Shown here piece after piece: positions 12,783-26,100 of a DNA stretch of 64,000 nucleotides (the first letter of the stretch is position 1; each line of letters begins with the position of its first letter). The position numbers were made by a program, and so were the translations under genes. The stretch is from Ascaris suum (lineage: Eukaryota > Nematoda > Chromadorea > Rhabditida > Ascarididae): the NCBI GenBank assembly GCA_013433145.1, contig CM024177.1:6846110-6910109 (forward strand). Reading direction: 5' to 3'. Under the pieces are notes generated by a model. That model ran no database searches and was not told where the DNA came from. It saw only the letters and a list, made by a program, of their open reading frames with translations.

Positions 12783-15700
12783 TTAGTTTTTATACTTCTT
12801 CCTGCTAAATCATGTATCGCCTTAATTATGTCTTGTAACCATTCTTCAACACTAACAGCACAGAAATTACTAAGAATTTATCAAAAATGAGCGGCAATCA
12901 AGTGGAATACTTACGTCATCAACATTCTACAAAATATGCGAATTTGGTTTCTACCCAGGTAATCAAGCTAGCAATCGTTTCATTAGGACTTATTAAATAT
13001 GCAAATTCGGTTGCAAGAAAAATAGTAGAAACCACTCGGTCGATTAAAAAGCAATAAAGATATGCAGCATGCATATAGAGGATAACATAACTCCATCGTT
13101 AGAGAAGTGACAAAGAGATTAATGGCAAAATTTACTGCTTAAAAAATTTTGTAGAAAGTAATCTATGAAAGTAAAGAGGTTTAATTTCAGAAAATGCGTT
13201 CGCAACATTGTTGTAAACGTCATCGATGGAATACTGCAAATCGTTAGTGGAAACGTTAGTCGCATAAAGAAGTATGAGCTGAATGGAGTTTTTCAGAAGC
13301 GCAGTGTGACTGCAGGAAATTATGGTTAGATCTATTGTACGTTCGACGTCGTGATTTCATCTGTCCCCCGAGAGGATAAAGTTGCCACAATTCGAAGACG
13401 AAGAAAAATGGTACCATTCACGAGGGAAGACATTACTTTTTTATGAGCCATCCATGGGAGCTCTATGGAGTAGTTTTAAAGCAAAAAACGCATCACTCTC
13501 TGCTACTCGAACGACCCTTCACGTTCCAAGCGATTCGTGCAGATCTTCGTCGGAGGCACATAGTGAAGTTTCATTTACTCGTGATTTTCCAACTAAAACT
13601 TTCAAGTTTCAAATGGGATATCTTGCAGAGCCGCGATTTTAAAAGCGTTTGCACTCACATACACTCCCGTTTCTATCGATCCTTCTTATAGCGTCAACTT
13701 CAACGACGTTATGAAAATATGCAGGTAAAATAAACGCCGCAGATAAACTGCTATACTTTCCTGGTAGTCGACTTATTAACTTCCAAAATCGCAATCGGCA
13801 TTTATTGTGCAAAGCAGCTTGAACGAATTTTTCAGCTGATATGGTTATGTCCTGATAAAAAAAGGTGATGGTGATATCGGATTTGGCACAGTACTCATTT
13901 TCAAATCCACCTAATAATTAAAGAATAAAAAAATATGCCGGAATAATACCTTTGTTTTTAAATGATTTCATCACTTCTACAAATCTTCGCCTAAAAATTG
14001 ACTATTTGCGAGGCGATTTGTGTAAAATGAAAATTTCGTAGGTATAAAATATTCGAAGGGTTTTTAGGATCTTTAAACTCTTGCAACTTTTCTTCGAAAG
14101 ATAAATCAAAGTGAAAGAGACGAGGTAATAAATCTCGCTTCAGCAATTCTTTCGTTCAAATTACAGGATAGATGCGCACATGCACGCAAATTTGCAAAAG
14201 CGTATGAAAACGATTGTTTTGCGCACGATTTGCATGAATGGTCCGCCCACTTAAAATATGAAGGCTTTTTTTCTGGATATCTTATTAAATGTTGTCCTGC
14301 ACGCAAATGGGGCATGTCCTATGCAAACTCATAAAAACTAGTTGCTTTGCTGAGAGCATATCATATAAATATTATTCCCTAATAACAACGAACGTTTAGG
14401 GGCTTTGCCAGAGGAACTAAGCGTTTGTTCAACGTAGAGCGATATTATATGCGGCAGCAACAAAAAAAAAAACTGAAGATCCTTTTTTCGAAGATAAGAT
14501 CAGCCATAAATATGAATGCAACAGCCCAACACCATACATCCCTAAAAATAGTCGCTCTTCATTTCTCAAGGATTCGAGTATAGATTGGCTCATAATTTGA
14601 AACGGTTTAAGGCAGATAACGTCCATAGAATCAAAGCCGTTCAGAGAAGCACCAAATTAGCACACCAAGTCTACGAAAACACCAACATATATTTTAGAAA
14701 TTATGACTTTCAAAAACAAAAAAGATATCAATAAATCTTTCAAAATCATTGCCATGTTTAATGATCCTTTCGAGAAGGCTTCTGAAGCGAAAAACGAAGA
14801 AAAGTTCTGATGCATAGCTATCGGCTGAATTAAAGTGGGTGTTTTCATTCCTAAGAAAAGAGCCTGTCTCGGTGCATGGACGTTTTTGCTTGGAAGACTC
14901 AGTAGAACTCTATGAATTTGATGCGCTTCAGTCTCAGCTAACAAGCTTATGCATTAACGATAGAATTGCGACATTTCAGTGATCCCATATCATGATCATA
15001 TTTTTTAAACAATTAGTCTACATGCCTCCGGTTTTCATTGCGTGCGTTTTTGTGCCTGCAATTTGAGCAATGTACGCTCGCTCGTTTCTATATAATAATA
15101 ATGAAACCTATTGTATACTACTGTACGGTGCATACATAAACATCTGAGTACGATAATGCTCTTCCTGTTAGTTGGCAGTAAATAAGCAACAAATAAAGAG
15201 TGATTTGTGGAGTTTGGTACTTATTGTCAACAGCTCGTTACCACTTGCAATTTTATTCCAACACGTCTGCAGATTGTTGGCGAGGTATAAACACAACATG
15301 AAAAGGATTTCCTGCAGATTCGTTGGGCACCACTGATAATAATGAACTGGCGATTTCAGTCTTCTCTCGACCAAGAATCAACCATGTTTTGCGTAACACA
15401 GTAATATTTTTGTTGAATATAATGCTCATATAAACACACAAGAGACATGCATTTTTTCAATCACTTTAATTTTAAAGTATGCCCTGATCGGCCTAAGTGC
15501 TGCTAAGTGACCGCACTTTCATTGGCATACTAGGTGGTTGCAACTTGGGAGCGAGGTCCATGAACCAACCTCAATGCCCGTACAGGTAGTTAGTCCATTC
15601 TGCAGATTACACCTACCAAGTCGAAGGCATCGAAGGAATGTGCAAAGATGCATTTGCATATTTGCAAACATATCACACAGACACTTGCATACAGACTGAC

Positions 15701-16450
15701 AAGCACGCACACACAAAGGCACACGGATGTGCATGGACACATATGCACGTACACAAGATGTTACAATGTGTTTTGCAACTGGAGGCTTTGAAAATTGTGA
15801 GAATTCGCTCTTGTGATGGCTTGTGATAGCTTCAACGTACATATCTTAGAGCCTCATTGGTAGCCTCTCACTTTTTTGCAGTTAGAAGAGAGCTGATTAC
15901 TACACTACAACAGTTTCTTCATAGTGCAAGCAACGTGCAGAAAACAAATATTTCGAAGCACATCTTAGAAACAAAAGCAAAAAGAGGGAGGATGATCGAC
16001 ATCTTTCAAACGTTGCAACTTGACAATATCTTTGTTCTCCCCTCTTACAATGCTTCATCAAATTCTTTGGAAACAATCCCGCCTCCCGATTCAAAAAAAA
16101 AACCACAAAAAACATCAAAATCATCATTGCGATTGCCATGCTTCATGCATGGACACTTGAGCGAACAACGATTTCACGAAGTGCATGAATGGCGATTGAA
16201 CGCATGTGCATCAAATTGCTTTTCGGCGCTCCTCTCAACGCAGCTAATTTCCTCAATGAATCTACGCTAAAGCTCACAACGAAATGCACTCTGTCCGATA
16301 AAAAGGGATTCTGATTCGAAAAGGAAGTCACGACGGCACTCGCTGGTCGTTTACGGTTGATGTGAAGCGTGACTGATGCACGCCAGCATTCATTCCTCAT
16401 CAAGTACTGCCACGCCCTCCACTAGAGATTGTTCCACCGTCTGAAATCAA
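12783..16450. other. Stretch without supported genes
   Basis: Several ORFs of 60-137 codons occur (for example 13382-13642 +, 14429-14626 -, 15857-16270 +) but none shows a family motif or a convincing splice context. A CA-rich low-complexity patch lies at about 15665-15760. Confidence 0.5.
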
Positions 16451-16586
16451 ATGACGCAAAAAAGAGCACCAAGTGTCGATCTTCAAAATCAACAACGGCT
16501 AAGTATTTACGTCAAAGGCCTCCCTCACTTTCTTACACCTGAAGAAGAACAACTTGCAAAACATCTCAAAAATGGCACTTCACCGG
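16451..16586 (+). CDS. Candidate exon of unknown protein
   Basis: From ATG at 16451 the frame reads a balanced, hydrophilic segment (VDLQNQQRLSIYVKGLPHFL, then TPEEEQLAKHL) and meets a possible GT donor after ..KNGTSP near 16586; beyond it the frame loses protein-like character. No family recognised. It may be the first exon of a + strand gene, but no partner exon was identified. Confidence 0.15.
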
Positions 16587-16689
16587 TTAGACCATTGGCA
16601 AATATAGATTGCTCATATCATTGCGTTGATCTTGTCTGTTGATGCACTATGCTCTTCTGTCGCTCCATAAGCTTCAGTTCTACTCATAT

Positions 16690-17043
16690 TTATCTGTCTG
16701 ATAATACTTGAGATGTAAAGCAATTCCCTCTGTTACAGTTCGGGTAGTAAGAGAGAAAAGTAAACACTGCATTTCTAAACGAGTTACACATCAAAATTGA
16801 AAAGTATCGATAAGATATGTCACCGACATGTTGATACTTCGCTATTTCGTAATAACCACACAAAATACCAAAATATACCATAGAGTAGCACAATGCGCCA
16901 CCTTCACTACCAAGCTGCTCTAGACACCTCTGAAAATGCACGCCCACTCTCATAATTCCTGCCCGCAAGTCATTACCAAAATTCGTGGATTTCAAAATCA
17001 GAAGTGTATAGGCATACATGTCGGAAAATTGTGAAAACTCCAA
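16690..17043 (-). CDS. Hypothetical ORF, 117 codons
   Basis: An open frame from ATG at 17043 with mixed polar and hydrophobic sequence (for example FGNDLRAGIMRVGVHFQRCL) and several Cys and Tyr. No signal peptide, domain or repeat is evident, and splice sites were not resolved. Longer than expected for AT-rich noise, but unsupported otherwise. Confidence 0.18.
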   Translation of the reverse strand: MEFSQFSDMYAYTLLILKSTNFGNDLRAGIMRVGVHFQRCLEQLGSEGGALCYSMVYFGILCGYYEIAKYQHVGDISYRYFSILMCNSFRNAVFTFLSYYPNCNRGNCFTSQVLSDR

Positions 17044-20000
17044 GCGCCGGGGTCTATGAAAGAGATATACGGTACAATCTAGCTGTGTAAACGTAGTGCA
17101 AATAGACAGCTGTTAGATGTGCAAACGTTTATACATGAAAGATGGCTGAATGATTGAGTGAAACTCAAGCAGCCGATAATATGAAGGAAATCAACGTAAA
17201 GAAAGCAAAGATTTCAAAAAAGAAATAACAAACAAACGAGGCGATCGCTTCAAACAAATCAAACTAGCGACATAAAGTCTTGAATTCAAAATTCAAAATT
17301 TCATTACCTTCCTTTCCACTACTTCTGTCATCGCTTCAGTTTTTCCTACTAAAAGCAATCCCATAGCTATTCTGTCCGACCTTTTCAATTGACAGGAGTT
17401 CCCTTAGTGTATATTTCCCCTAAAATGAAATGGTTAAGGTGAATTAGTTCAGTGATCATCTCTTGAATAAATCCTCCGAATTTAAAAAAAAAAACGCCTA
17501 AATTGGCCTCCTGTTAATGTTCGTATATTACAAGCAATGTCCACGTTGATAACGTGAAATATATTATATTTCTCTCGATGAAAGAGTGAAGTTTTCAACG
17601 AAACAGCTCATGGACACCGTATTTCGGAATCTTGCGACATACCATCTCATTAGTTCTCTAGCAACTCTTCCTGAGAATTTTCCGCTATCCTGAAATACAT
17701 AGCCATCAAGCGAATATTTATTAGCATACAACTCTACGCACTTTCAGTGATTTTTCAATCGGCTAATATAACACATGCGATTGTCACATCTGACCAGAGC
17801 AATGACGAGCAACAGCTTTGCAATTAGTCGTGCGCCCAATCTGCAGAGAGTTATTGTACACGCAGATATCGTTAGGCCAAAAAATATGTACTCATCAAAA
17901 TTCCCGGAAAGGTGTCCTCAAATCAAAGTCGCTGCAAATAAGAACCCATTCGGCGAGATATTTGAACAGCATGATGAGACCCATTGGGAATTACCTTCTT
18001 TCGGTTTCTTTGCGCGCAAGCAATTAATTTTTCGAGGTTCCATCAATCCCATTTTATACTTTCAAAAGCAATAAAATCGATAGATTTTGATGGCTTCAAA
18101 ACGAAATCACCCCAGTCAGATACATCGTCGTCAATATGCACGAAACAAATGATTCAATCCAACGCTGATTAAAAGGACCTTCGTATGAAATTTACCAAGA
18201 GCTTTCCTTTCCGAATGCCGATCGTCCAAACGACATACCATTTCCCCTCAAAAAAAGTTGTTGTAACATCGCTTCTCATCGTATCGTTTATCCGACGAGA
18301 TGGATTCTTTTAATTGAAACTTATTTAATAGTTACTGCAAGCGAAATCCGGCTCTTCTTTCTCTTCTTGAAAAAATCTATTATTGAGTGATCATTTATGA
18401 TGGCTCACTGCGGAAGTTGCCTCGGTATAGAGGCATTCTTGTTGTTTGCGATCAAGAAGAACGGCTACTCATTGCAGCAACAAATTTCACGCATAGTGCG
18501 CACAAATGAAAAGAAAACGGCGATATTTTCAAAAAATCCACCGTAACGAATCTTATAGATAGAAGCCCAGTGATTGCATTACAACTACTTCAGCAATGAA
18601 TCGAATGAAGCGCTCTTTAATCACTAGAGGAATCTCTCATTTACTTTGAAACTCACATTACCCCACTTCTTTACGGTACAAAAAAAAGCATAGATCTATC
18701 TGTTGATATGCAAGAAGTGATCTTAAAAAATTTCTTCACCGCTTCAGTTAAACATTTTCTTCTTTCTCGTTTATTAAAGAGCTCTGTAGTAAACGTTATT
18801 CTAACTACAAATGATCATTTTGTTTTGATTTGGAAAAAAAATCGATATGGAATGAAATGAATACCTCTAAGATTTTAAACGAAACTAACGAAAAAATCCA
18901 TCACTCATTTTTCGAAAAACCCAAAATCTTTCGCCTTTTCACATCGAAAAAAAATGAATCGACATTTTGAAATATCGAAAATTTTTTCACTTAATGCCGA
19001 TTCAAAAAAAAATCAATGCAATTGAAATTTATTTCATCTTAGAGCTTTATGTGCGTAGACAATCATTCATCAATGCTCTACGCATTCTAAATGAATTGTT
19101 TTCACGTATAAAGTCGAAGAGAAAAAAAAAGCCAGAAAATACGCATAAAAGAAATTCACCTCTCGTAAAAGTTTCCCGAGTAAAAAAACTTACTTCCCAT
19201 ACAGCTCTAAATGTTCTCTGTGCTGGATTTAAGTAATAAAGTAAAGCGGAAGTTGAAATAATTCAATTCTTGTCAAATGCACGGAATTAATTTCTTAGCT
19301 TTCAGCTGTATAGTATCAAAAAACAAACGAGGAAAGATTAGAAGCGATAGGAAATCTTGAAAATGTTTTGATAATCGTATAAAACCCGGAAGAGTATTCA
19401 TTTCATCGGGGAAGGAAAGCTTAATGACCTCATCGCTTCACAATTCGTAATTAAAATCCAACCGAATCATTAGCAAAACTTTCAGTTTTCAAAAATGTTT
19501 GCAAAAAAAATTGTCATTATTATAAGAGGAAGATTTTTACGAGGAAAAAATATTCAGTCATAAATTTGAAATTTCACAAAAACCAATAGAACGTTAGAAA
19601 GTGGAATATTTCGTTGTTTCTCTCCAACCCCTTTCTTGATTAAAATTGTCCCCAGAAATAAAGAGAAAAATAATTTGAAAGTCTCCTCCAGCGTTTGCAC
19701 CATGACTAAAATTCCCTCCTACGGTTGGCCAGCTCCCAAAGTCTTCGGAAATCATCGCCACAAAAAAAGGGCATTATTTTTTTGATGACGATTGCCTTTC
19801 AAAAATAACTTCTCAACCCATGCGGGTACGGATGAAAAAAAAACGAAAAGATCGGATCTGTGAATGAACTCGTCATATCAAATGAGGGAAACATTTCGAA
19901 CTTGGCCGACTTTTACTTTTATCGAATAATCGAAAATGTTGATTGCTTTAAAACAGTTTATTTTGATAACGAACAAAATGAGGGCGATACCACCGAGATA

Positions 20001-20520
20001 TTCAATCTGCTGATTTCTATAAAGTGATCGCCAACTCTTCTCCCACTTTGCAGCAAATAAGCCGAAATTGCAATTACACGATAATAGAAACGCATTGGCG
20101 ACACCACTTCATGTTGCACTTCACACACTGCATGATTGCAATATTGCAGGAAACTTGCAGTGCGGAGTATCTCGTAAGGAAATCACCTACCGTCATCTAT
20201 AGGTATAATTGTTTTTTATAAAGCTGGACTGTTTTTTTTGTCAAGTATTAGTCTAGTGCGGCATACTACGCAGCCACAGTAACACTGCCGTTCTCGTTCA
20301 TAAAAGACAACTGTCGCAAACCCAAAATTACACATGTTAGGGAGTGCTGTTGAAATCACCACCAAAGAATCGATGAAATTGAAAACATCAACATTTTAGG
20401 CTTTTAATGTCCACCAAGAATCACTAACACGTAACTCTCTCAACGACCAACACTGAGTTTCCTGCTATGATCAATGAAAAGAAATGAAATGTTTCGTTGA
20501 ACGCCACCAAAGCATCATAC
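17044..20520. other. Stretch without supported genes
   Basis: AT-rich DNA with A-rich runs. The ORFs at 17775-18172 and 18967-19236 (+) have no recognised motif. Nothing else seen. Confidence 0.5.
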
Positions 20521-20719
20521 AGTGACGCTGGCGGTGAAAAAAAAACCTGGCGGGGAAGAGGGTCGAGAAGTAACACGAAGGATGCTTGGATACATCACAG
20601 ATCCGGCAGAAATCGGAAGAGGAGCTCCAAGACAATTAGTTAGGAGGAAGTCCTGCATATTCCATCAACCGCTCAAGATTACCATAAATAATAATACGAT
20701 GCTGACGTCGCATTGCTGA
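20521..20719 (+). CDS. Candidate exon of unknown protein
   Basis: Preceded by an acceptor-like CATCATACAG, the frame reads VKKKPGGEEGREVTRRMLGY and ITDPAEIGRGAPRQLVRRKS before drifting into AT-rich sequence. The Gly/Arg/Glu-rich composition differs from the surrounding noise ORFs. Could belong with the candidate exon at 21579-21794 in one + strand gene; phases were not resolved. Confidence 0.2.
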
Positions 20720-20765
20720 CATATGCTGACATCGCCGACATCTTACGCATTGCTGACATCGCATT
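20701..20765 (+). repeat. Short tandem repeat of GCTGACATCGC-like units
   Basis: The words GCTGACGTCGCATT, GCTGACATAT, GCTGACATCGCC, CGACATCTTACGCATT and GCTGACATCGCATT follow each other; an imperfect array with a unit of about 10-15 bp. Confidence 0.7.
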
Positions 20766-21578
20766 CCCAAGGAGCCAATCATTACCCATTGCGAGTGCAA
20801 CACAAGGATGCAAAATATAAAAGATAGCGTCGTTTATTTCAAAAAATGAATAAACCTTGGCTGCATAAAACAAGTTATCGGATTAAAAGGAGGGTGAATT
20901 ATATTGCATATGAATACATTCGAAAACAACTGCACGAAACGTTCTAGTAAACGTCTAATCACGCCAACTTTTCGAGGAAGATTTCAGTGTGGACAAGGCT
21001 CAGAACAATAGGCCCGAAACAAAATATAAAGTGAACATGAGGATGAGAGCTAACAAACCTCCGATATGATCATTGTATTATCGATAACAGATGCATCGAC
21101 AATGTACTTCCACAGTGAGAGCGTTATGTAACAAGATCAGAGATCTTCAAAGAAAGGCACGCAAAAATGTTCGGAGAGACCAATCAGATTAAGTGAGACC
21201 AAATTCTACCAAACCCAGCACCGAAAAAACTAGCTGAACTAGCAAAGATTTGAGGATTATGAGTATTCCGACTACCGTCGCCTCCAACCACAGGCGTAAG
21301 CAGATAAACAGGGGTAGCGATAGATTAGAACCCCAACCCTCTCTTTGCTCTTCCCAATGTGCGGTTTGCTTCAGATGGAGGAACCCTCAAAAGCAAAAGA
21401 CTGAAGAATCGTCTTTGTGGCGTCGAAATGAAGTGAGCGAAACCTTAAAGGAAATGAAAAAAGCTTCATGCAATAGTAGAAGACGTCCGGTAGCGCTAAA
21501 AAACAAAATTTTTGGCGAAAGAATTTATAATTTCAGCAAAAAAAAAACGTGTGATGAGAATCTTTCATGAGATCACCC

Positions 21579-21794
21579 TTAGGAATTTCGGAAAGGTATT
21601 CGTGGCTGCACAACGGTACTCATCTCAACGATACAACGAACAAAAAGCCAATCGTTGAAGTTAAACAACGGTTTTGTATTGCTCCAGAATCACCGCCGAC
21701 AAGTCCAACAGCTGCAGAAATTCATCCGCACCGTCCAGAAGACGCACTTCACACTCCTAAAATCACTACGCACTCAATAATGACAGTGACGTAA
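21579..21794 (+). CDS. Candidate terminal exon of unknown protein
   Basis: After an acceptor-like CACCCTTAG the frame runs ISERYSWLHNGTHLND.. then a Pro/Thr/His-rich end (APESPPTSPTAAEIHPHRPE) to TAA at 21792-21794. The composition is that of a disordered C-terminus. An overlapping frame is also open over much of it, so the choice is not proven. An upstream frame (21250-21570, ..WRNPQKQKTEESSLWRRNE before a GTGAGC donor) could be a preceding exon. Confidence 0.22.
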   Translation, partial: LGISERYSWLHNGTHLNDTTNKKPIVEVKQRFCIAPESPPTSPTAAEIHPHRPEDALHTPKITTHSIMTVT

Positions 21795-23118
21795 TAATTC
21801 TCTCAAAACATATCCATAAGGGCAATCCCTCCCCCTTTTGCTCTTTCTCAAAGTGAACAATCGTAACACATCAACAGTCCCCTTTTATGCATGTTTCCTT
21901 TCGAATTCGTGCAATTTCATTAAGAGATGACCAGGGTTCAGGAAATGGACTCGAGATAATACCCCGTGAGTGATGCTGCGGATTGCAGATCCCGGTGTCG
22001 CTTACATGCAAAACTTCCACTCGCCGTCACGTAAGCTTATTGCATGGATGTCCCTCCATGCTAATAAACAGACCTCAGTGCCTTGGAATATAACGAGGTC
22101 AATAATACCTTCATATGTAAATTCTAACGACGAATGACAAATTTTGCTGACAAAAGAGATTGAATGCAAACATTTAAATAGACGCCATCCCTACATATGA
22201 GGAAACGTTCACGTGAATGGATATGCGCTTGGTCTTGGATTGTTAGCACACTTCGTTTAAAAACGAAACCCAGCTAAGAATAGCAAAAAACAGCATTACA
22301 AACGGACTTCCAGAAGAAGGGAAAGCAACAGTGAAAAACGTCACTCCCTCATGTTTATGCTGCGTGCTTCTATATCGCCAGTTAGAAGAAATTAATGGAA
22401 GCCTAACTGTGCGACAATAATTCTCCATCTGTATCATCCGTACACATCTCACTTCTGATCTATACAATTTAACGACCCCAAACAGATTCATAGACGAATA
22501 GAGAGCAACATGGAAATAAAAGGAGGAAAGAGCTGTTCGGTGGGCATCGAAAAGGAAATAACCGGCGAAATGCATTACAGCCAAATAATCTTTAGGTGAA
22601 TATCCTCAGACAAGGATCCCAAACTGTTAACTATCGGATCCTCTAAAAAAGTGAAAGACCGGTCATAATCAACAGCATAAAAATAAAAAAATAAACAAAC
22701 AATATTTCGAAGGACAATGAGTTAGACGAGACATTTCGTCATTACCTGGCATGTGAAAAGAAAGGAAATTCAACTGAAAAGTTTATATGCTCGCGTGTTC
22801 GCTCATTTGAAACTCAACATTATAGAGTAAAAAATCTTGGAAATAATATTAGTCTCAACTCCGGAATTTAAAAATGTAGTATCACACAAACCCAACATTG
22901 ATACTGTGTACTTCAACTATAACTCATAGTATACCGAAGTGCTTTAAATTCGTCTCCACCTATATTTTTTCTCCGAATCTTGTATAAAGAAAACGATGCC
23001 CCAGTAGAAAAGATGCAACCTGAAGTTGTGGGAGCTTTTTTATGAAGAATGAGTGTCATCAACATGGAATTAAGTTTTAAAATTAAATGTAGATATTCCT
23101 TTATGAAGAATCTTAGCT

Positions 23119-26100
23119 TCACCTCAAAACTGCGCACAGCAGCATGAGATGTTCGCTGCAAAAATCGAATAAGCATAAGTCGCCAATTTAACACAAAAAC
23201 GTCTCAAGAAATTCATTATGGTACTAAAAGAACCAAATATATAACGGTATAAACTTACTGCCATCTTTTCGAAGATCACAGATTTATGAGTGTCAAGAAG
23301 TTCCTTATTATGAAGTATTAGCGAGAACAGTTGCGTCATCAGCTGATAAACTCCATAGCCTTCTCGTCTGATACTCTCAACATAAGCGAACATTTCATCG
23401 AAGTTCACTCTCTCACATACAGCCAACAGCTCTCTGACGACAGAATCAGGCACTGCTCCAGAGAGGTGACGCACTTCTGATGGAGTCAACTTGGTGTGAC
23501 ACGATGACATCGTCTAGTAATTATAACAATAAAAAATGCTAATTAAAAAATTCAGTATATCCTATTTTGTTATCGCAATAAAATCACAGAATAAAACAAT
23601 ATCCATTTGTTTTCTCATTACTACTTCTTACTTACTAAGAAGTTCGTCTCATCACTGAATTTATGAGTCTCTCCTTTTTCTAAAGAAGGAACAAAGCAAA
23701 CTATCAGAAATTTCAAATATTTGCGGACTTCTGAGGAAGAATTAGTAGTTGTGAATGTAAAATGATACAGATTTGAGAGTGGTTTATAATAAAAGAATAT
23801 TTTCTGAATACGGTAAAAGGTTAATACCTAGTGATGACCAGAGAGAAAAAAATGCCCATTGATGTATAGCCGTTGAAAAGCTATTAAAATTTCCCATACA
23901 CAGCACCACACATGAGTTGCTAGCAATGTCGCCAACGAAAATCAAAATCACATACGAGACTAATTTCCAACAAAACAAATGCAAAAGATATTTCGCCTGC
24001 AGCATTATGCAAAAAGCAAATTCCGAACACAGCAAAAACCCACATCGACCGAATCCCGAAAGTTTGACTGCAACTGAATGAACATCCAAATGATGAGTCA
24101 TTTGCTAATATATTTCAAAAATTTTTAGTACTTCAAAATCATATTTCAAAGAACGGATTGTTTCAAAAATTTTTTGGAGTGCATTTTCATACTTACATAA
24201 TGACCAATGCCAGCTACTGCGAGATTTCGGCTATGAATTCTAGGGTCCACATGCTTCTTGAGCCTCCTTTTTTCAGAGGAAGAAGTGAATCAATGAGAGG
24301 GAGTACAGCAGAACAGGGATGTATATCGACGAATAATATGCAAAAACCTATGCTGGAAACAAGGCTTAATTCATTCGTCGCGATACTCATTCGCGATCAT
24401 TTCATAAAAGGGATTTCCTCATAAGACATTCATAAAAGGTTATAAGGTGCCACAACTTCAACCCGGTTGTTTTCTACCTTACGCTTGCCATATGCCCGGT
24501 AAACTGCACCAAAAACTGCTGAAAACATGAGGAAGAAACACAAATACGCGAAAAGAAAAGAAGAGAAAAATTCTACTCAAATGCATCGAAAATAACAAAG
24601 AAAAACCTGTAAATGAGTGACACTTCTACGCAGATCACCGCCACAGAGCTCGATTAATTCGATCAGTGCAGCTTGTTCCACTTCGACGTCCTCTTGTTCA
24701 CATATGTACTCGAGTCTAAATGATATTTCCTCATTAAGACGCAATGTACAATCATTCTGCAACTACAAACATTAGCTGTTTTCTCCTCCATCAGTTTTTC
24801 GGACATGAAAACAACCCCAAATGGTTTAAGGAACTAGACGGATAAAACTTAGCCCCAACTGCCACTGCAAGTTTTTTACATCTTCTCTGCTTTCTGTAAT
24901 CCTGCGCAGATCTGCGGAAAAAGCACGTTGCAACAGCGGAGGAGATATCCCTATATAGCTTGGAATTACAGATTACTCGAACAGAACGAGTAGAAACGAC
25001 CGATCGGTGACAGCCGCTCGAAGAAACTCTCAAAAAAAGAGCAAAAGAAGATTTCTACTGAAAAACATAAAGGAATTTTCGAAAAGATATGTAACTATTT
25101 TTAAAACAGCTCAATGCATAGTGGAATAAAGGCTAATCTCAAGTGATCATAAGACGGCTGAAATCAGCCTATGCAAAAGGAGTGAAGCTTTGACGGCCTT
25201 TTCCAATTGACATCAAATTTATACTTACGCTTGGAAGCTTTTTTTAAAGAAATGCCCCAAATGTCTGCATTATTTCCGGAGATCGAGAACGAGTCACCTC
25301 AACTCCCAAGTCTCTCAACTCCGTCCTCTCAATCTCGTTTGTGCTATCCTTCCGCTTCCCCCTTAACATAACAATCGGTATTCAAGTGCCCCGATTCGTG
25401 CGATATTTTAACAGACAGCGACCACTGCGTTGAAATTTCAATTTTATTTCAAGCAGTGCGTGCACAAATTTTTTAACGAAAAAGAGATTTCTGCCAGTAA
25501 CAATGTCAGACAATAAGTGTACGGGTATTATATATGTCAGCATGCCCAACAACCACCTGATCAGCCCGTCACGTTCGCCATTCCGCACATGTTCGTGCAG
25601 CCATCGACAAAAACAACATACTCGTGACAGCCGCGCCATGCTAACAGCTTCAGTTCCACTCGAATAATCTTAAGAAATAAGCAACCTTTCTTTCTGGCTC
25701 TCAAGCGAGAGTGGCTTGAATCGAAATTTGGCACATCGCGACGTAAGCGGAGGAATGATCCTCGAAATGTAGTTGCATATGAGGAAGAATCTCGTCGAGC
25801 GCGATTCCTTCTCCATCGTCCTTCGCAACGCCGCTTGTGCCGCATCAGTCATCGCGTCTGCTTCATCGAGTATTATCACCTTCAATCACAAACGCTTTTT
25901 CAACGGTAAATTAGGCATTGACTTAAGTAGCATAATCAGATATCAGAATAAAGTAGATAAGAATGTAGCGAAGTATGTGCAAGTTAAGGAAAAAACTAAG
26001 ACTCAATTTCAAGCATCAGAATCGTCGTTGTCGAAGAATTCAAACCATCCCCATATTAGTGTCAATGACAAATTCTAATGAGAGAGAAAAAAAGCATCTC

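Noticed and set aside
23784..24101. Hydrophobic 105-codon minus ORF in RFC4 intron 6
   Set aside because: AT-rich DNA yields such Leu/Phe/Ser-rich frames by chance; no transmembrane family pattern and no splice context.
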